NCBI RefSeq assembly: GCF_000002075.1
Contig: NW_004797628.1
Span: 339,682-403,681, forward strand
From: Aplysia californica
Lineage: Eukaryota > Mollusca > Gastropoda > Aplysiida > Aplysiidae
Reading direction: 5' to 3'
Length of the DNA stretch: 64,000 nucleotides
Shown here one piece after another: positions 32,370 to 44,789 of this stretch. The position numbers and the translations under genes were made by a program. Within the stretch, counting starts at the first letter, position 1. Each line of letters opens with the position of its first letter. The notes beneath the pieces are model-generated. The model had not been told where the DNA came from. It saw only the letters and a program-made list of their open reading frames with translations, and did not search any database.

Positions 32370-33380
32370 GACACGTCATGTCTAACACTTAACACACTTT
32401 TCCAAACAAGACATCCAACAAATTCTTTTCCCCGACCTCCCTCCGTGGCACCTCACCAAGGCAAAAGTAGATTTACAACTGACCATACACAACAAAGAAA
32501 GCACACACACCAAAACTTTTTAAGCAGAATACAAAAAACTAATACATGTAGATAAATACCCCAGTGCGGAACTCATCTTCACAGATGGCTCCAAAAAAGA
32601 CAATGAAGTGGGCACCGCAGCCCTGTCTTCCAACAGTACACACCAGAGGAGACTCCATCCTGAGGCCTCCATTTTCTCTGCGGAGGCCACTGCCATTGAC
32701 ATGGCACTGGACTCCGTAGAAAACTCTCCTAACAAATCTTTCCTTATCCTTTCTGACTCTCTGTCTTGCATCACCTCACTCACAAACTACACACTCTTAC
32801 ATCCAAAAATAGTTAGGCTACAACAGAAAATTCATACACTATCCGAAACAGGAAAAAACATCATGTTCGCATGGATACCTAGCCATGTGGGCATCCGAGG
32901 AAACGAGCAGGTAGACGACCTGGCGAAGAAAGCTTCATCCCTTCTGCTGGGATCAACGACAAACACTCTCCCACAGACTGACTTTAGAAATAAAGTCAAA
33001 AAGTACACCTCCAGTCTGTGGGAGAGCCACTGGGAAAAACAGAAAAACAATAAACTATATGTTATAAAACCCAAACTAAAACAGCGAAATCCTTCGGACC
33101 TCTCCAGAAGAGACGAAGTCATTTTTACTCGATTGCGCATCGGACACACGCCCTGGCCCACAAATACCTCCTATAGGGAGATGAGAAGCCGTTCTGTGTC
33201 TGATGCGACACAGATTTTACCACTAGACACATCTTAACCGAATGTCTAGACTTTGGAAAGATCCGAAGGAAATATTATAAATGCAAGAAATTGCAAGACA
33301 TTTTTTCCGTCGTTGGTCCCAGCAAAATTTTGAATTTTATGAAGGCCATTGGCCTTTATGGCAAATTGTAAAATGAAATC
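32370..33380 (+). mobile_element. LINE 3' fragment with RNase H domain
   Basis: A 209-codon open frame (32608-33237) encodes an RNase H domain: SAEATAIDMALDSV, LILSDSLSCI, AWIPSHVGIRGNEQVDDLAK, then a tail region FTRLRIGHTPW. The first catalytic aspartate lies just upstream in FTDGSKKD (about 32580). It continues in another frame with HILTECLDFGKIRRKYY. RNase H after reverse transcriptase is typical of I/Jockey-group LINEs. The 5' part is absent. Confidence 0.82.
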
Positions 33381-33525
33381 GTACTATTTAAAAAAAAAAT
33401 TTGTTACTTATAAGAGTTTTTTAAAATCGCAAATATATTTACACTGAATTTTAATATTTTAGCATTTTAAAGTCTAATAGTTAACCAATCGTGCAGTGAA
33501 CTTTTGCGAAAGTAAACAACTTGTC

Positions 33526-33575
33526 TTTCGCGCGCTCATATGACCTTACACAGTTGCGAGCGCCGTAAAACCCTA

Positions 33576-33615
<40 letters not shown>
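33526..33615 (+). repeat. SINE type B 3' tail followed by (ACT)n
   Basis: GCGCTCATATGACCTTACAC and GCGAGCGCCGTAAAACCC match the 3' domain of the 37192-37709 SINE. An (ACT)11 microsatellite follows at 33579-33615. A CGTCAATGGCGTACG word follows. Confidence 0.7.
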
Positions 33616-33616
<1 letters not shown>

Positions 33617-33714
33617 ACACACGTCAATGGCGTACGTGTTGGTGTCAAAGAAGGTTTCTTTTTGGTCACATGATATAAGATGAACTGATGTGCACAATAG
33701 ACTTATCCTAAGCT

Positions 33715-34978
33715 AAGTGCTGAACAGATTGAAACCGCAGGCAGAGAAGATCATTTCAGAAGAGCAGGCAGGCTTTTTAGAGCAGGGCGCAGCACAACAG
33801 AACAGATCTTCAACCTCAGAATACTGTCCGAGAGGTACCTCCAACACCAACAAAACCTATACCATATCTTTGTGGATTTTTAAAAGGCCTTCGACAGGGT
33901 CAGGCATGCAGCCTTATGGGCAACCATGAGGAAATATAACATCAACGCCAACCTGATCAACGTCATACAACAACTATACGACAAGGCCTCCAGCGCAGTC
34001 TACCTTAACGGCAGCATGGGGGATTGGTTCAGGACAACGGTCGGGGTGAAGCAAGGCTGTTTACTCTCTCCCACTCTCTTCAACATCTTCCTAGAACGAA
34101 TCATGACTGACACTCTGGAAGGCCACAATGGAACAATCAGTATTGAAGGCAGGGCAATCACTAACTTGCGTTTTGCCGATGACATCGATGGATTAGCAGG
34201 AGAAGAACAAGAGCTCGCCACACTAGTGGAGCGGCTGGACACAACCTCAGCAGCCTACGGCATGGAGATCAATGCCGAGAAAACCAAGTTAATGACCAAT
34301 AACACCAATGGCATCAATGCGGACATCAAAGGCAGGGGCGAGAAACTTGAGACCGTCAACAGCTTCAAATACCTCGGATCTATCGTCTCAGATGAAGGCT
34401 CAAGACCAGAAATTCTCTCTAGAATCGCGCAAACAACAGCTGCGCTGTCAAAACTGAAGCCTATTTGGAGGAACAGAAACATCACGCACAGCTAAAAAAT
34501 CAGACTTATGCGCTCACTGGTCATCTCAATATTTTTATACGCCTGCGAGTCGTGGACACTAACAGCAGAATTAAAGAAAAAGATTCAGACCACAGAGATG
34601 AGATGTTACCGCAGACTCCTTGACATCTCGTACAAAGACCACGTTTCAAATGCTGAAGTACGAAAGAGAATCACCAACGCAGTGGGACATTATGAAGATC
34701 TACTGACCACAGTGAAGAGACGAAAACTAAAATGGTATGGGCATGTCACAAGATCCACAGGACTTGCCAAAACAATCCTGCAAGGAACTGTACAAGGAAA
34801 GAGAAAGAGGGGAAGGCAGAGAAGGAGATGGGAGGACAACATTACAGAGTGGACAGGAAAGACGATGGGTGACAATCTGAGGAGAGCAGAGGACAAAAAT
34901 AGATGGCGAGAGCTGGTTTTCCAATGCAGTGGTGCCCCAACGGTTGCCCCAACCACGGGATAGAAGAAGAAGAAGAAG
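33715..34978 (+). mobile_element. LINE reverse transcriptase fragment with GAA tail
   Basis: Encodes ISEEQAGF, VGVKQGCLLSPTLFNIFLER, the catalytic FADDIDGLAGEEQELATLVE, MEINAEKTKLMTNNTN, SFKYLGSIVSDEGS, then SIFLYACESWTLTAELKKK, KRRKLKWYGHVTRSTGLAKT and RGRQRRRWEDNITEWTGK. It ends at a GAAGAAGAAG tail. Three open stretches (33717-33929, 33926-34495, 34508-34963) are separated by single breaks, so it is relatively young. The endonuclease end is missing. This is a widespread animal non-LTR family; clade not assigned with confidence. Confidence 0.88.
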
Positions 34979-34982
34979 CTAA

Positions 34983-35143
34983 GTGAGTAATGATCCACAG
35001 TGTATAGTATGTGCCATCGATGGTCTCCTGGAAGACGACGTTCGCTGCAGGAGAAAAATGTGTGAAGCCACGTCAGTGAGGGCTGTTCATCCTGCAAGTG
35101 ACTTCGTTAAATCCGAGTTCCAAGGTTCAGTAAAACCACTGCT
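34983..35143. repeat. Fragment of the GATTCAACGAG Tigger-like family
   Basis: Diverged match to about 44530-44690: GATGGTCTCC, GAGAAAAAT, AAGCCACGTC, GGGCTGTTC, CTTCGTTAAATCCGAGTTCC. It lacks both ends of the element. Confidence 0.55.
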
Positions 35144-35429
35144 TAACGTACTCTCCACTGTAAAATTCACTGTCTCAAGTCCCAAGTAGTATTTTTATTC
35201 TTTAAAAGCTATGTGAACTTTTGCCAGTAGGTGGGTACCTAAAATGTAGCACAGAGGGTTGATGATAAAGTATTTAATTTGATATTTAGTTTTACTTGAA
35301 TTTTTATATTCATGCATATCTTCTCCAAGGAAAACATATATTTACAGACCTACAGACGGCATGCTAAGCTGTGTAACTGGTGTTACATAACAAGTCAAAT
35401 TCTTTCGGACATAACTATGATGATATACT

Positions 35430-36170
35430 TTTTAGATTTTGTACACACAAAATTGTTTTAAGTTTTCTCATTGCTTTAATTTTCATACATAAGCATGAAG
35501 AGCATATAAAAAGGTGAGGATCACAGAAACAAGAAATTCTGAAAGCTGTTGTGTTTGCATTTGTTGTGTCATCAGTTGAGTTATGTCCGAAAGAAATGAA
35601 TAACTTTCTCTTTTCATATATCTTAATTTCTTTTATATGAAAATTTCATGGGCAAACAACGATTCAGAAGATTCAGTTTGACTTACAAAACATGCTAATA
35701 ATGAAAAAACGCCACTTTATTCACATTTTACAATGAATCTCTGCTAAATATCTAATATCTTTCAAACATGACCATTGTGACACAAAAGGAAAAATACCCT
35801 GAAAAGTAATTGACGGAACAAAAAATTATTTTATTAGTTTTCTCATTGCTTTCAATTTTCAAACATAAGCATGAAGAGCATATAAAATCGCAGAAAAAAA
35901 AGTAATTCTGAATGTATTTGTGTTCGCATTTGTTTCATCATAGTTATTTTCATTTTCTTATTATATTTTAATTCTTTTTTTTGGTGGAAATTTTGGCAAA
36001 CAAAGATTCGGGAGATTCAGTTTGACTCATAAAATGCATGCTTAGGGTGAAAAAAATGCCACTTAATTCACATTTTACTACGACTCTATGCAAAATACCA
36101 AATATCTTTCGAACATAACCGTGATGACACATAGTGGATAAGTATTTGTCATCATTTTGGAATATATCAT
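35430..36170. repeat. Tandem duplication of about 390 bp
   Basis: AAGCATGAAGAGCATATAAA occurs at about 35490 and 35868, with the same order of flanking words in both halves (TTTTCTCATTGCTTT before; GATTCAGTTTGACTTA/ACTCAT, GCCACTTTATTCACATTTTA after). Confidence 0.75.
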
Positions 36171-36280
36171 CAATTTACATCAAATTTCCTCCTCTCGTTG
36201 ACATCTAGCCAAGCACGCGAGGTTGCATCTTGATCTACCACTACATGACCATTAGAACACAGTGCTTTGTTTTGTTTGGT

Positions 36281-36520
36281 AGAGGTTTTACGGCGCTCGC
36301 AACTGCATAAGGTCATATGAGCGCCAAGGGATGAGTGTCAACAGAGAAGTCCTTACAGGGAATCAGACTTACTTTGCTCACCTCTCTAGCTTCACCAACA
36401 CAAATTCGACTATCAAGGCACCCCGGAAATAGCGGGTCACAAGAGTGTGACAAACATACAAAAGAAGTAGAGGAAAAATGACGATAGTAAGGATTAGGAA
36501 AGAAAAAGCAGCAGTTCCCT
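36281..36520 (-). repeat. SINE type B-related repeat, minus strand
   Basis: Starts on the + strand with TTTTACGGCGCTCGCAACTG and AAGGTCATATGAGCGCC, the inverse of the type B SINE 3' domain, and continues with a body (ATGACGATAGTAAGGATTAG, GGAAAGAAAAAG) similar to 47103-47300. Confidence 0.6.
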
Positions 36521-36586
36521 GTTGCAGTTCAGGCGGCACAGTTATGAACATGACATTGATAAATCAGCCCATTTACAATTACAATA

Positions 36587-37935
36587 CTGTGGAACTCAGA
36601 TTCAACGAGCTCGAATTCAACAAGATGAGGAGATAGATTCCCCGTTTTTTTTTCTTCTTAAAAATCAATTTAAAAAATAACCCGGATTCAACAGCACTTA
36701 AACAGCGAGCTCGGATTCAACGAGGTCGCTTCCAGGGTGAACAGCCCCCGGACGAAGAGGTGGCTTCGCTCATTTTTTTCTCCCATAACAAATCTATCTA
36801 TTCCCAGAAACTATCCATTGCACCTGCATCTTGAACCACTATTCACTTACTCGATTGCAAGAGACCACTCAGCGGCCTTTTTCCATACCAACACAAGCGT
36901 TGTTGGCACGCGCTCGTGTCTATACTCTGGCGTGTGTCGGGGTTGGGTGGGCGGCCTGCACACGTGTGACTGTGTGTGTGCGGGGGTGACTAGCGGTCCA
37001 GGCGTTGAACGTCGCAGAACGCATCAGTCCCCCCCCCCCTTCGGCAACTGATCATTATTACAATTACAATGATAAGTTAGTCTTGACGTAGATCTACGTA
37101 ATGAATTGTGCGCTGGTCTAAGGAATCAAACGTTGCCGTATGCTAGGCTCTACACACAGCAACACAACTTTCTGGTAAACAATCGAGATGAGGGGGGCTC
37201 TCGTGGCCTAAAGGTTAAGGTGTTGGCCTCTCATTCAAAGGTCCCGGGTTCGAATCCGGGTAGCGACCGAAACATTTTCTTCTCTAAAATTGTCTCCTTT
37301 CACATTCTTTCCTGCTCTCTAGCAACGTTCTGTTATCTGCTTTCATTTCCACTTTCTGCCCCCACCCCTCTGCCCACTCCACTGGGCTCCTGACTCTTTC
37401 TGCAGCCTTTCAACTGCTACTCCTTTCTTACTGCTGTCTTTCTGCCACACCCCTGATCTTCTTTTAGGAAAGATCTACACCTAGACTTCTCGGACAAAGG
37501 CGAAAAATCTCAGAGGGCCCGTGTGCAAGTTGCGCACGTTAAAGATCCCTTGGTGGTCTAAAATCGATAAGAGTAGGCTTCAGCCGCCACCTGGGCAAAA
37601 TTCCAAATTTCCTACCAACTGAAAATATTAGGTGTGTCACACGCGCTCATATGACCTTATGCAGTTGCGAGCGCCGTAAAACACTTTACAAAAACAAAAA
37701 ACAAAAACAAATCGAGATGACACAGGCCTCAGCATTTTAACGAATCGGTCTTTTTTGACACAGCTCATAATATGCAGGCATTTCAGGCACTACTACTACT
37801 TGTGACTTCTCTTTATACATTACTTGCTCAGTGCCTGTAATTATCTACACAAAACCCCGTGTTTGCTAACGAACACTCGGATTCAACGATATTTTAGGCC
37901 AAGCCCGACAACCTCGTTGAATCCGAGTTCCACTG
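36587..37935. mobile_element. pogo/Tigger-like MITE (CAGTGGAACTCGGATTCAAC ends), copy 1
   Basis: TA-flanked (36585-36586 and 37936-37937). The left end is CTGTGGAACTCAGATTCAAC and the right end is the inverse form GTTGAATCCGAGTTCCACTG. It contains a SINE (37192-37709), without which it is about 820 bp, the same size as copy 2 at 43989-44787. Confidence 0.82.
37192..37709 (+). mobile_element. tRNA-derived SINE, type B, copy 2, with exact target duplication
   Basis: The best copy of the family: GGGGGCTCTCGTGGCCTAAA (A-box region), GGTTCGAATCC (B box), CT-rich body, then CTCATATGACCTTATGCAGT and GCGAGCGCCGTAAAACAC, ending in an A-rich tail. It is flanked by the 11-bp duplication AATCGAGATGA (37181-37191 and 37710-37720). 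The perfect duplication inside a Tigger-like element shows it is the younger insertion. Confidence 0.9.
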
Positions 37936-40900
37936 TACTACTGAGCATAAGAACTCGAGATGTTTAAGTCCCCCTCTTTAGGAATGGCCTAAAGACACTT
38001 CAGTCAGTAGCACCGCCCTGGGGGGTAGGAACGCAGTGCAATGTTAACCATTACGTGGTTTAAATTTCGAACATAACATGTTTAGATTTGATTACAACAT
38101 AAGAAAACTTACATGGATTCGTCTCATCCATCTTTATTCTTATCGCCGTCTTACATCGCACTACAATACACTTTGAATGGATCGACAGGAGCAATGCACG
38201 TTCCTCCACCCACATTATTTCTCGTTTTCTGATTGGTTCTTTCGAACATAACAAATGATGACAGAGCACGAGGCGTCGCGGGATTTGTTTTCAGCAAAAT
38301 AACGTACTGTCACAGCCTCGGAATCAGTCAGGGCAGAGAGTAAACATTTAACGATATGCTCGTTCCAGGGCTCCAAAATGGCCGATAGAAACGAAGTCAC
38401 AGGGAATCAAAAAGTCGCCTTGAGAAATGACTACACGAGTTATGCTCGAAAATGAAAATCTTGAAGGCTCACAAAGAAAAAAAAAACAGCTATAGATATA
38501 TATATATCATTATTCCTGATATAGCACCACAAACAATGTAGTTATAGTGGTAAAAGTGTAGGACGAGTTTCTCAGCAATTGTCTCATTGTTGAACTTGAC
38601 GACAGAAAAAGTACGAACTCGACGCATCACATTTTGCATTCTAAAAATACATCGATTTCAGAACTAAAAATAATTGTGAGATTTTTTCTGATAGCCCCAC
38701 TGCTATTTTTATGCTCCCATAACTTAAACATCATATTAACTTTAAGCACTACATATACAATTTCCAAAGCTGTAGCACCATTTTAATGGAATATGAAACT
38801 GAAAGGATTTTGCAAGGTATATGAAGAAACCCCCACCTACTGGCAAAGGCTCATGTCTAAAATGTACTTTTGTACAGTGTACCTTTTGCTCAGAACCTTC
38901 ATTTTTCAAGGGATTTTAGTGATTTAAAGCTCCCTTTACAATGCACATTGTCAAATTTACCAGATAAAAATGGTGACATCCCCTAGCTTGACTTGTGTGC
39001 GTGTGGTGAAAAATAATCCCTGGCCGAGGCTTGGCACACAAGATGTTGACTGGCAGCCATAGCCCACTTAATAACGACCAAGACAAATTTCTCGAGATGA
39101 ATAAAAATTGTCATTGTCATATCCCATCCCATTTTCTAAAACCCACCATCATAACAATGAAAACACAACAGCAATAAACAATAACGAGTCAATAACATCA
39201 TTCATTTTTTTACTTTCACATACATCATACATAAGGTACAAGTAACAAAGTTGTCTACATGAACATCATAACATAGCAAAAATATTAGACCACTGGCCAC
39301 TGGCTGAGAGACAGAGTAATGCATTATCTACAAAGAGGACATGAAAGGAATTTAAATATGTCAAGCTGTCTGATATGTCAGTGAAAATGTGCCCTGAGCA
39401 AAGACTGATTTCCGATACATTATTGAGAGAAATGTCGCAATTTTTACAATATGCTCAATGCGTTTACAACTGTTTCAGACACAATGTACAGTACATATAT
39501 ATATATATTTACAAAAGAATGCAAAACATTTTTATTAACATATGTCTGTGAAGTCTTATCATTTTCACAAAACCAAAGACATACAATAACTACATTTTCT
39601 CGTCCAGATCATGAGAACGGGGAGTGGGGGGTAGAGACACCAGTTCGTTCATTAGCTGGACTCTTTGTCATATTTGCAAAAAGAACCACGCCTTATTTTC
39701 AATTGTACTGTTCTATACTCAACAACACCATGGGTTTACATTCCGGTAGTTCAAAATTACTCCTAACAACAGAGCTTAAGCACAAAATACAGTGACACAC
39801 AGAATAAATGAAAATAAAATTCTTGAAATCACTTCATTTCTGGTCATACACTTTATTAGAGAATCACAAATTCAGTGCTGACCACTTCCCAACTTTTCCA
39901 GTACCAGTACCTTCTGATCCTTAACCAATAAACATTACAGACGTTAGGTAAGCTATTGTGCTATTCTATGAGTAGACAGGAGATGTGAAGTGCTTAATAT
40001 GTACATGCAGCCTGTAGGCTTATGGCAGTGTATAGTATGGTCCGTAATGTAAATGTGCTTAGGATGAGAGCAAACACCTCATAATATCTCACTGATTTTT
40101 TAAAGTTCACTATCAGTTTCAGAGGTATCGGTACAGAAAGGTACAATATGTTAAAAATAAAAAGCCCCAAAGGAGTGTTGCCCTTGTTTCAGCCCATGGT
40201 GAGAGGAGAGTATCAGAATTCAAACGATAGAAATGGCACATATGTGAGGCAGCGTGGTAAAATCAGGTGTTCGTCAAAGTAATGAACATGAAAAAACAGG
40301 CGATTTGCCGTGTGTTTGGCAATCTGAATGAAATTTTTTTTTTGGCTAAACATCTTTTATGTTCATTTAAAAATATGTTCGTGTGTGGATTTTACTGAAA
40401 AACGTTGATTAAAGGCGAAACACATTTAAATTTCAGTTTCACAGGGCTCTCCAGCTAAGGAATTCATCAAATTTTGGCGGCCATTTTCTCTCTATTTTTA
40501 ACTCTGAAACCAGGTGACCCTGACCTTGTCAGTTGCAAATATCTCGACTTCTATTAAAGATAGATGGTAAGATTTTTTTACTGAAAGCAAGACAAATAAA
40601 CATGTTTTAAGATGATTCCCATAGCTCCATACGCCCAAAAATTGACGAGCGACTGATTCCACCATGTCGTGACACATGATATCATATCATCACTGTCACA
40701 AGAAAAATGACAGTCCCCATATCTCAAGAGCTCAGCATTTTTCTTGAGACATTGACAACAAAATGTGAGAGGAAAATGAATTTATTCATCTAATATTTTT
40801 CAATGTAAAATGTAGTACAACTCCTTACATCATACATTACCTTGATGGATGTATTAAAGCACACGTGAAAAGCAATAAGAAGTTCAAAAGCAAGACAAGT

Positions 40901-43900
40901 TCAGTAAAATGAAATAAACACAGAGTGCATTCAAAGTATGAAAGGACCAAGCAAAATTTCAGAGAAATAGAAAAATCTGTAACATTGTGGCATCTCATGA
41001 GCCCATTCACATCAAAGACTGAGCATTTTTGACAAACTATAGCCAACCACTGCTTCTTAGCACCTGTCTCATATGTGACAAACAGTAAATGGAAGAGCCG
41101 TTGTAGATAAAACATGGCAGCACAGCATCTATACATGTAACATCAGTTGTTTGAGGGACAAGCAAAATCATGCTACATACAGAGTAGTGTATTGAGTTAG
41201 GCACACAGATCCCACTTACTTTATTCCATGTTATTATTGTAGTACAAATGTATGCAAAAGCAAGACAAAGTGAACTTCGCAACATTCAAATAATTTTCTT
41301 CAAAGTCACATCTAGTAATACCAAATCAAATCAAAGACTGAATACTCCACATTGATCCTTGGTATCAAGTTATAAAAGTATGAACTTCATAGCATTCACA
41401 TTCCATCACTTCCTGAGTTTCTACTTCATTTTTTTTTTTTAAATGCATAACTACCACTTGACAGGAATAGAATAAGATTAGAATATAGTTTCAAGCACAA
41501 TTCCTTACTGTGGAATATGATTCGGTAATCAATTGTGAAGTGAATTACCATGGAAGAAAATGAAAGTTTAAAGTTTATCATTTTCCTTGTCATAACACTG
41601 AAATTTTGTGCCCGCAATTTTCGTAAGAATCTTAAGAAAATAAAATTTAAATTAAAAAATTATCTGCAAGGATAATGTGGCCTCTGAAATATACAGAAAA
41701 ATAGATGCTCCTGATCAAAGAAAAACTTTTGAACATCTAGGAGTAGGACAAGAAAAAAAGACAGGATACAAGTCCTTTGAACACAATCTATGAATCTAAA
41801 CCTTTGGAAGTATAAATTGAAATTTGCTACACAGTGGGTAATTGGACTTTTTAACCTCACAATAAACGACAAAGAGTTGAGGACCACAAAACTCTCCTTG
41901 ATCACCAAAATCCTGATGAAAATGTTTTTGAAAATACTACAAAAAACAAATAAGACTTTGGAGCAAGATTTTGGCTCCAACTGAAATGAATCATATGGAC
42001 AGAGAAAATTACCCCATTATCTTCATCACCAAAGATGACAAAAGTGAAATCTTTGTGCGAGAAAGTCACAGAGTTTGGTCCAAGAAGAGGCTGTCCAGCC
42101 ATAAAGGATGACAATGTATCTTTCTTTATTTAAAAACAAATGCAAAAAAAATGAAGAGGGCAGCTTTCTAATCTTTAACTAATGCTGAAGGACACCTAAA
42201 TGCCCTCACTAACACATCTTGGGAAAACAACTCACACATAGCAAGGAAATGCAGATAGGATTTGAACATCCTCAAACAATATCTTGCACATTTTGACTTT
42301 TACTCTATTTCCAAACAAGAGCTTTTTCAAAAGCTAACATTATTTTAAAGGAATTGATGACATTTTGTATAAGAATCAAGAAACAACAAAATGGTGACAC
42401 AGATGTGTTGGCTTCTCAATACAACTATGCGACCTAACCAGTATTATTATGGTGAGTTTTAGCGTTGCCTTCTCCATCATATTTAGGAAACAATGGAGGG
42501 ATCCCCCTTCACAAAACAAAAGAAAGAAAAAGCAGGCTCTATGTTAATGTCCACAAGTAAACAGGAAAAATGGTACACTACCAGACACACAAACAAAACG
42601 ATCCACTAAAGCAGATGTCAATGGCATGTAACCATCTAAATTTCATAATACCACATTTCACAAAAATAAAGACTGCGATTCCCTGATAGGCCGTTCATCA
42701 ATGACAGGCTGAATTTGAAAAAAAAAAAGTATGCATAAACATTGACATTATTCAAACTCTGGCAATTACTTCAGCCACAGGCCAGACACTGCTTTTTGTA
42801 TTTAACCCGTTTCAGCAAAATGAACCTAAAAATTGGGACTCAAACAATTCATTAAGTATGTATCCTGTCCATAATGACACGCTTGTACGTTTCCCAAACT
42901 TCAGGAAATCAAAATTTGAACTTTTGAAATCAAATGATGTTGTGTTCAAGCAGACATAAAACGAGCAAGATTTTTTTCTTCAGCATTCAATGTTATCCCT
43001 ATACATTTGTATCTTTCTTTAGCACACTTAAACCATCAATAAAGCAAAAAAATGTGTCACTAAATATCAGCTCAAACAAAAGCCCTGTCAAAAACAACAA
43101 GAAATTTGCTTTGTCAGTTTTAAAGACAATATGTACAATAACACTTATATGAAAGAAGAAAACCAGAAAATACACTGCACTAAATGTACAAGCACAGACA
43201 CACTACAAGCCAACATATTTAAACAAGATCAGAAGTACAGAATCAAATCCTCACATCAGCAACAACAACAAAATTGCAAAACGTTACCCTAAAAAATCTT
43301 CATTCTGAGGTAACATGCATGTATAGTACATCCTAATCTTTTATTTGACTTAAAATCTTGGGATCATTACAGGCAATGTACAGCAGACTGTGTAAAATGA
43401 TTATATATAACATTGTAAATTAATAATACAATGATATTTTTTCATTTCCTTTCCCCTAACAAAATTGGGAGAAAAACCAGTTTGTTTGTCATAAAATATT
43501 GTACTCCAATAAACACATGATTGATTGCCTCTTCCACTTCAATAGTTGCAACAGGACACATGTTTGTGCACAACTGATTTTGCTGTAGATTCACTTCCAT
43601 CCTAAAACATGTGTAAGAAAAGCAGCATGGGTTGTCAAAATCTTATTGGCCATTTCACATCTGAAAGTGAAAGGCAGACGGATAGGGATGGCAGTATCGT
43701 TTGCATCATATTTTGCCTGACATAGATATACTGATAATGTCTCAGCAAGATTTTTGCTTACTGGCTTACACAGCCTCAAAGACGGCATTAAATATTTCAT
43801 CTTTTTACATTCGCAGTGAATAAAGGCAACGTTAATCAAACCCCCATTCGTGAATTTGTTCAAACACAGGAAGTAAATCTCCTCAATAGTTAAAATGAAT

Positions 43901-43988
43901 CATAAATGTATTTATTTTTATACTCTCCCCAACAGGACAAAGAAACAAAAAAACAAAAAAGATTGTAATTGTATCAAGAAGACCATTA
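37936..43988. other. Long stretch without recognised genes
   Basis: AT-rich. Only a diverged inverse copy of the intronic repeat (about 40300-40560) and TTTCGAACATAAC words near 38067 and 38240 were recognised. A 114-codon + frame (39451-39795) and a 90-codon - frame (43591-43863) have no recognisable domain, splice context or repeat match. Part of this DNA could be untranslated sequence of a transcript, but nothing in the sequence shows it. Confidence 0.45.
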
Positions 43989-44787
43989 CAGTGGAACTCG
44001 GATTCAACGGGGTCGCCGGGCCAGACCTAAAATCTCGTTGAATCCGAGTGTTCGTTAAAGCAAACATGAGGTTTTGTGTAGATAATTACTGAGCAAGTAA
44101 TGTATAAAAAGAAGTCATAAGTAGTGCCTGAAATGCCTGCATATTATGAGCTGTGTAAAAAAAAAAAGACTGATTCGTTCAAATGCACGCCTGTGTCATC
44201 TCGATTGTTTACCAAAAAGTTGTGTTCCGGTGTAAAGCCTAGCATACGACAACTTTTGATTACATAGACCAGCGCAAAATTCATTATCTAGACCTACATC
44301 AAGACTAGCTTATAATTGTAATAATGATCAGTTGCTGAGGGGGAAAAAAGACTGGCGCGTTTGTATCTGCGGCGTTCAACGCCGGGACCGCTATTGCCCC
44401 CCCTCCCCGACACGCATGCAGGCCGCCCATCTGACCCCGACACACGCCAGAGTAGACACCTGCGCGTGTCAACAATGCATGTGTTGGTATGAAAAAAGGC
44501 CGCTGATTGGTCGTTTGCAATCAGCTAAGTGAATAATGGTTCATGATGCAGGTGCAATGGATGGTCTCCGGGAATCCGGGAATAGATAAAGTTCGTTCTG
44601 GGAGAAAAATTAGCAAAGCCACGTCTGCGGGGGGCTGTTCGCCCTGGAAGCGACCTCGTGGAATCCGAGCTCGCCAATTTAAGTGCTCGTTGAATCCGGT
44701 TTATTTTTATTGATTTTAAAGAAGAAAAAAAACGGGGAATCTATCTCATCTCGTTGAATCCGAGCTCGTTGAATCCGAGTTCCACTG
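43989..44787. mobile_element. pogo/Tigger-like MITE (CAGTGGAACTCGGATTCAAC ends), copy 2
   Basis: 799 bp, TA-flanked (43987-43988 and 44788-44789). Left end CAGTGGAACTCGGATTCAAC with the exact inverse at the right. GAATCCGAGCTCG words are repeated near the right end. Non-coding. Confidence 0.88.
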
Positions 44788-44789
44788 TA

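Larger units (their letters stand above)
35212..38857. repeat. Distant inverted pair TTTGCCAGTAGGTGGG
   Basis: TTTGCCAGTAGGTGGG at about 35220 is found in exact inverse at about 38837-38852. Between them are tandem repeats with TTTCGAACATAAC words (about 35400, 35760, 36110, 38067, 38240), a Tigger-like element and a SINE. The pair may mark the ends of one large, later disrupted element. No target duplication was found. Confidence 0.4.

Noticed and set aside
37192-37266. tRNA gene
   Set aside because: A and B boxes are present, but the sequence continues into a 500-bp SINE with an 11-bp target duplication, and the head does not form a standard anticodon arm.
39451-39795. A 114-codon plus-strand gene
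   Set aside because: Composition is not distinctive, there is no recognisable domain, and it includes a short TA microsatellite.
43591-43863. A 90-codon minus-strand gene
   Set aside because: No domain, splice site pairing or repeat match supports it; such lengths are expected by chance in 64 kb.
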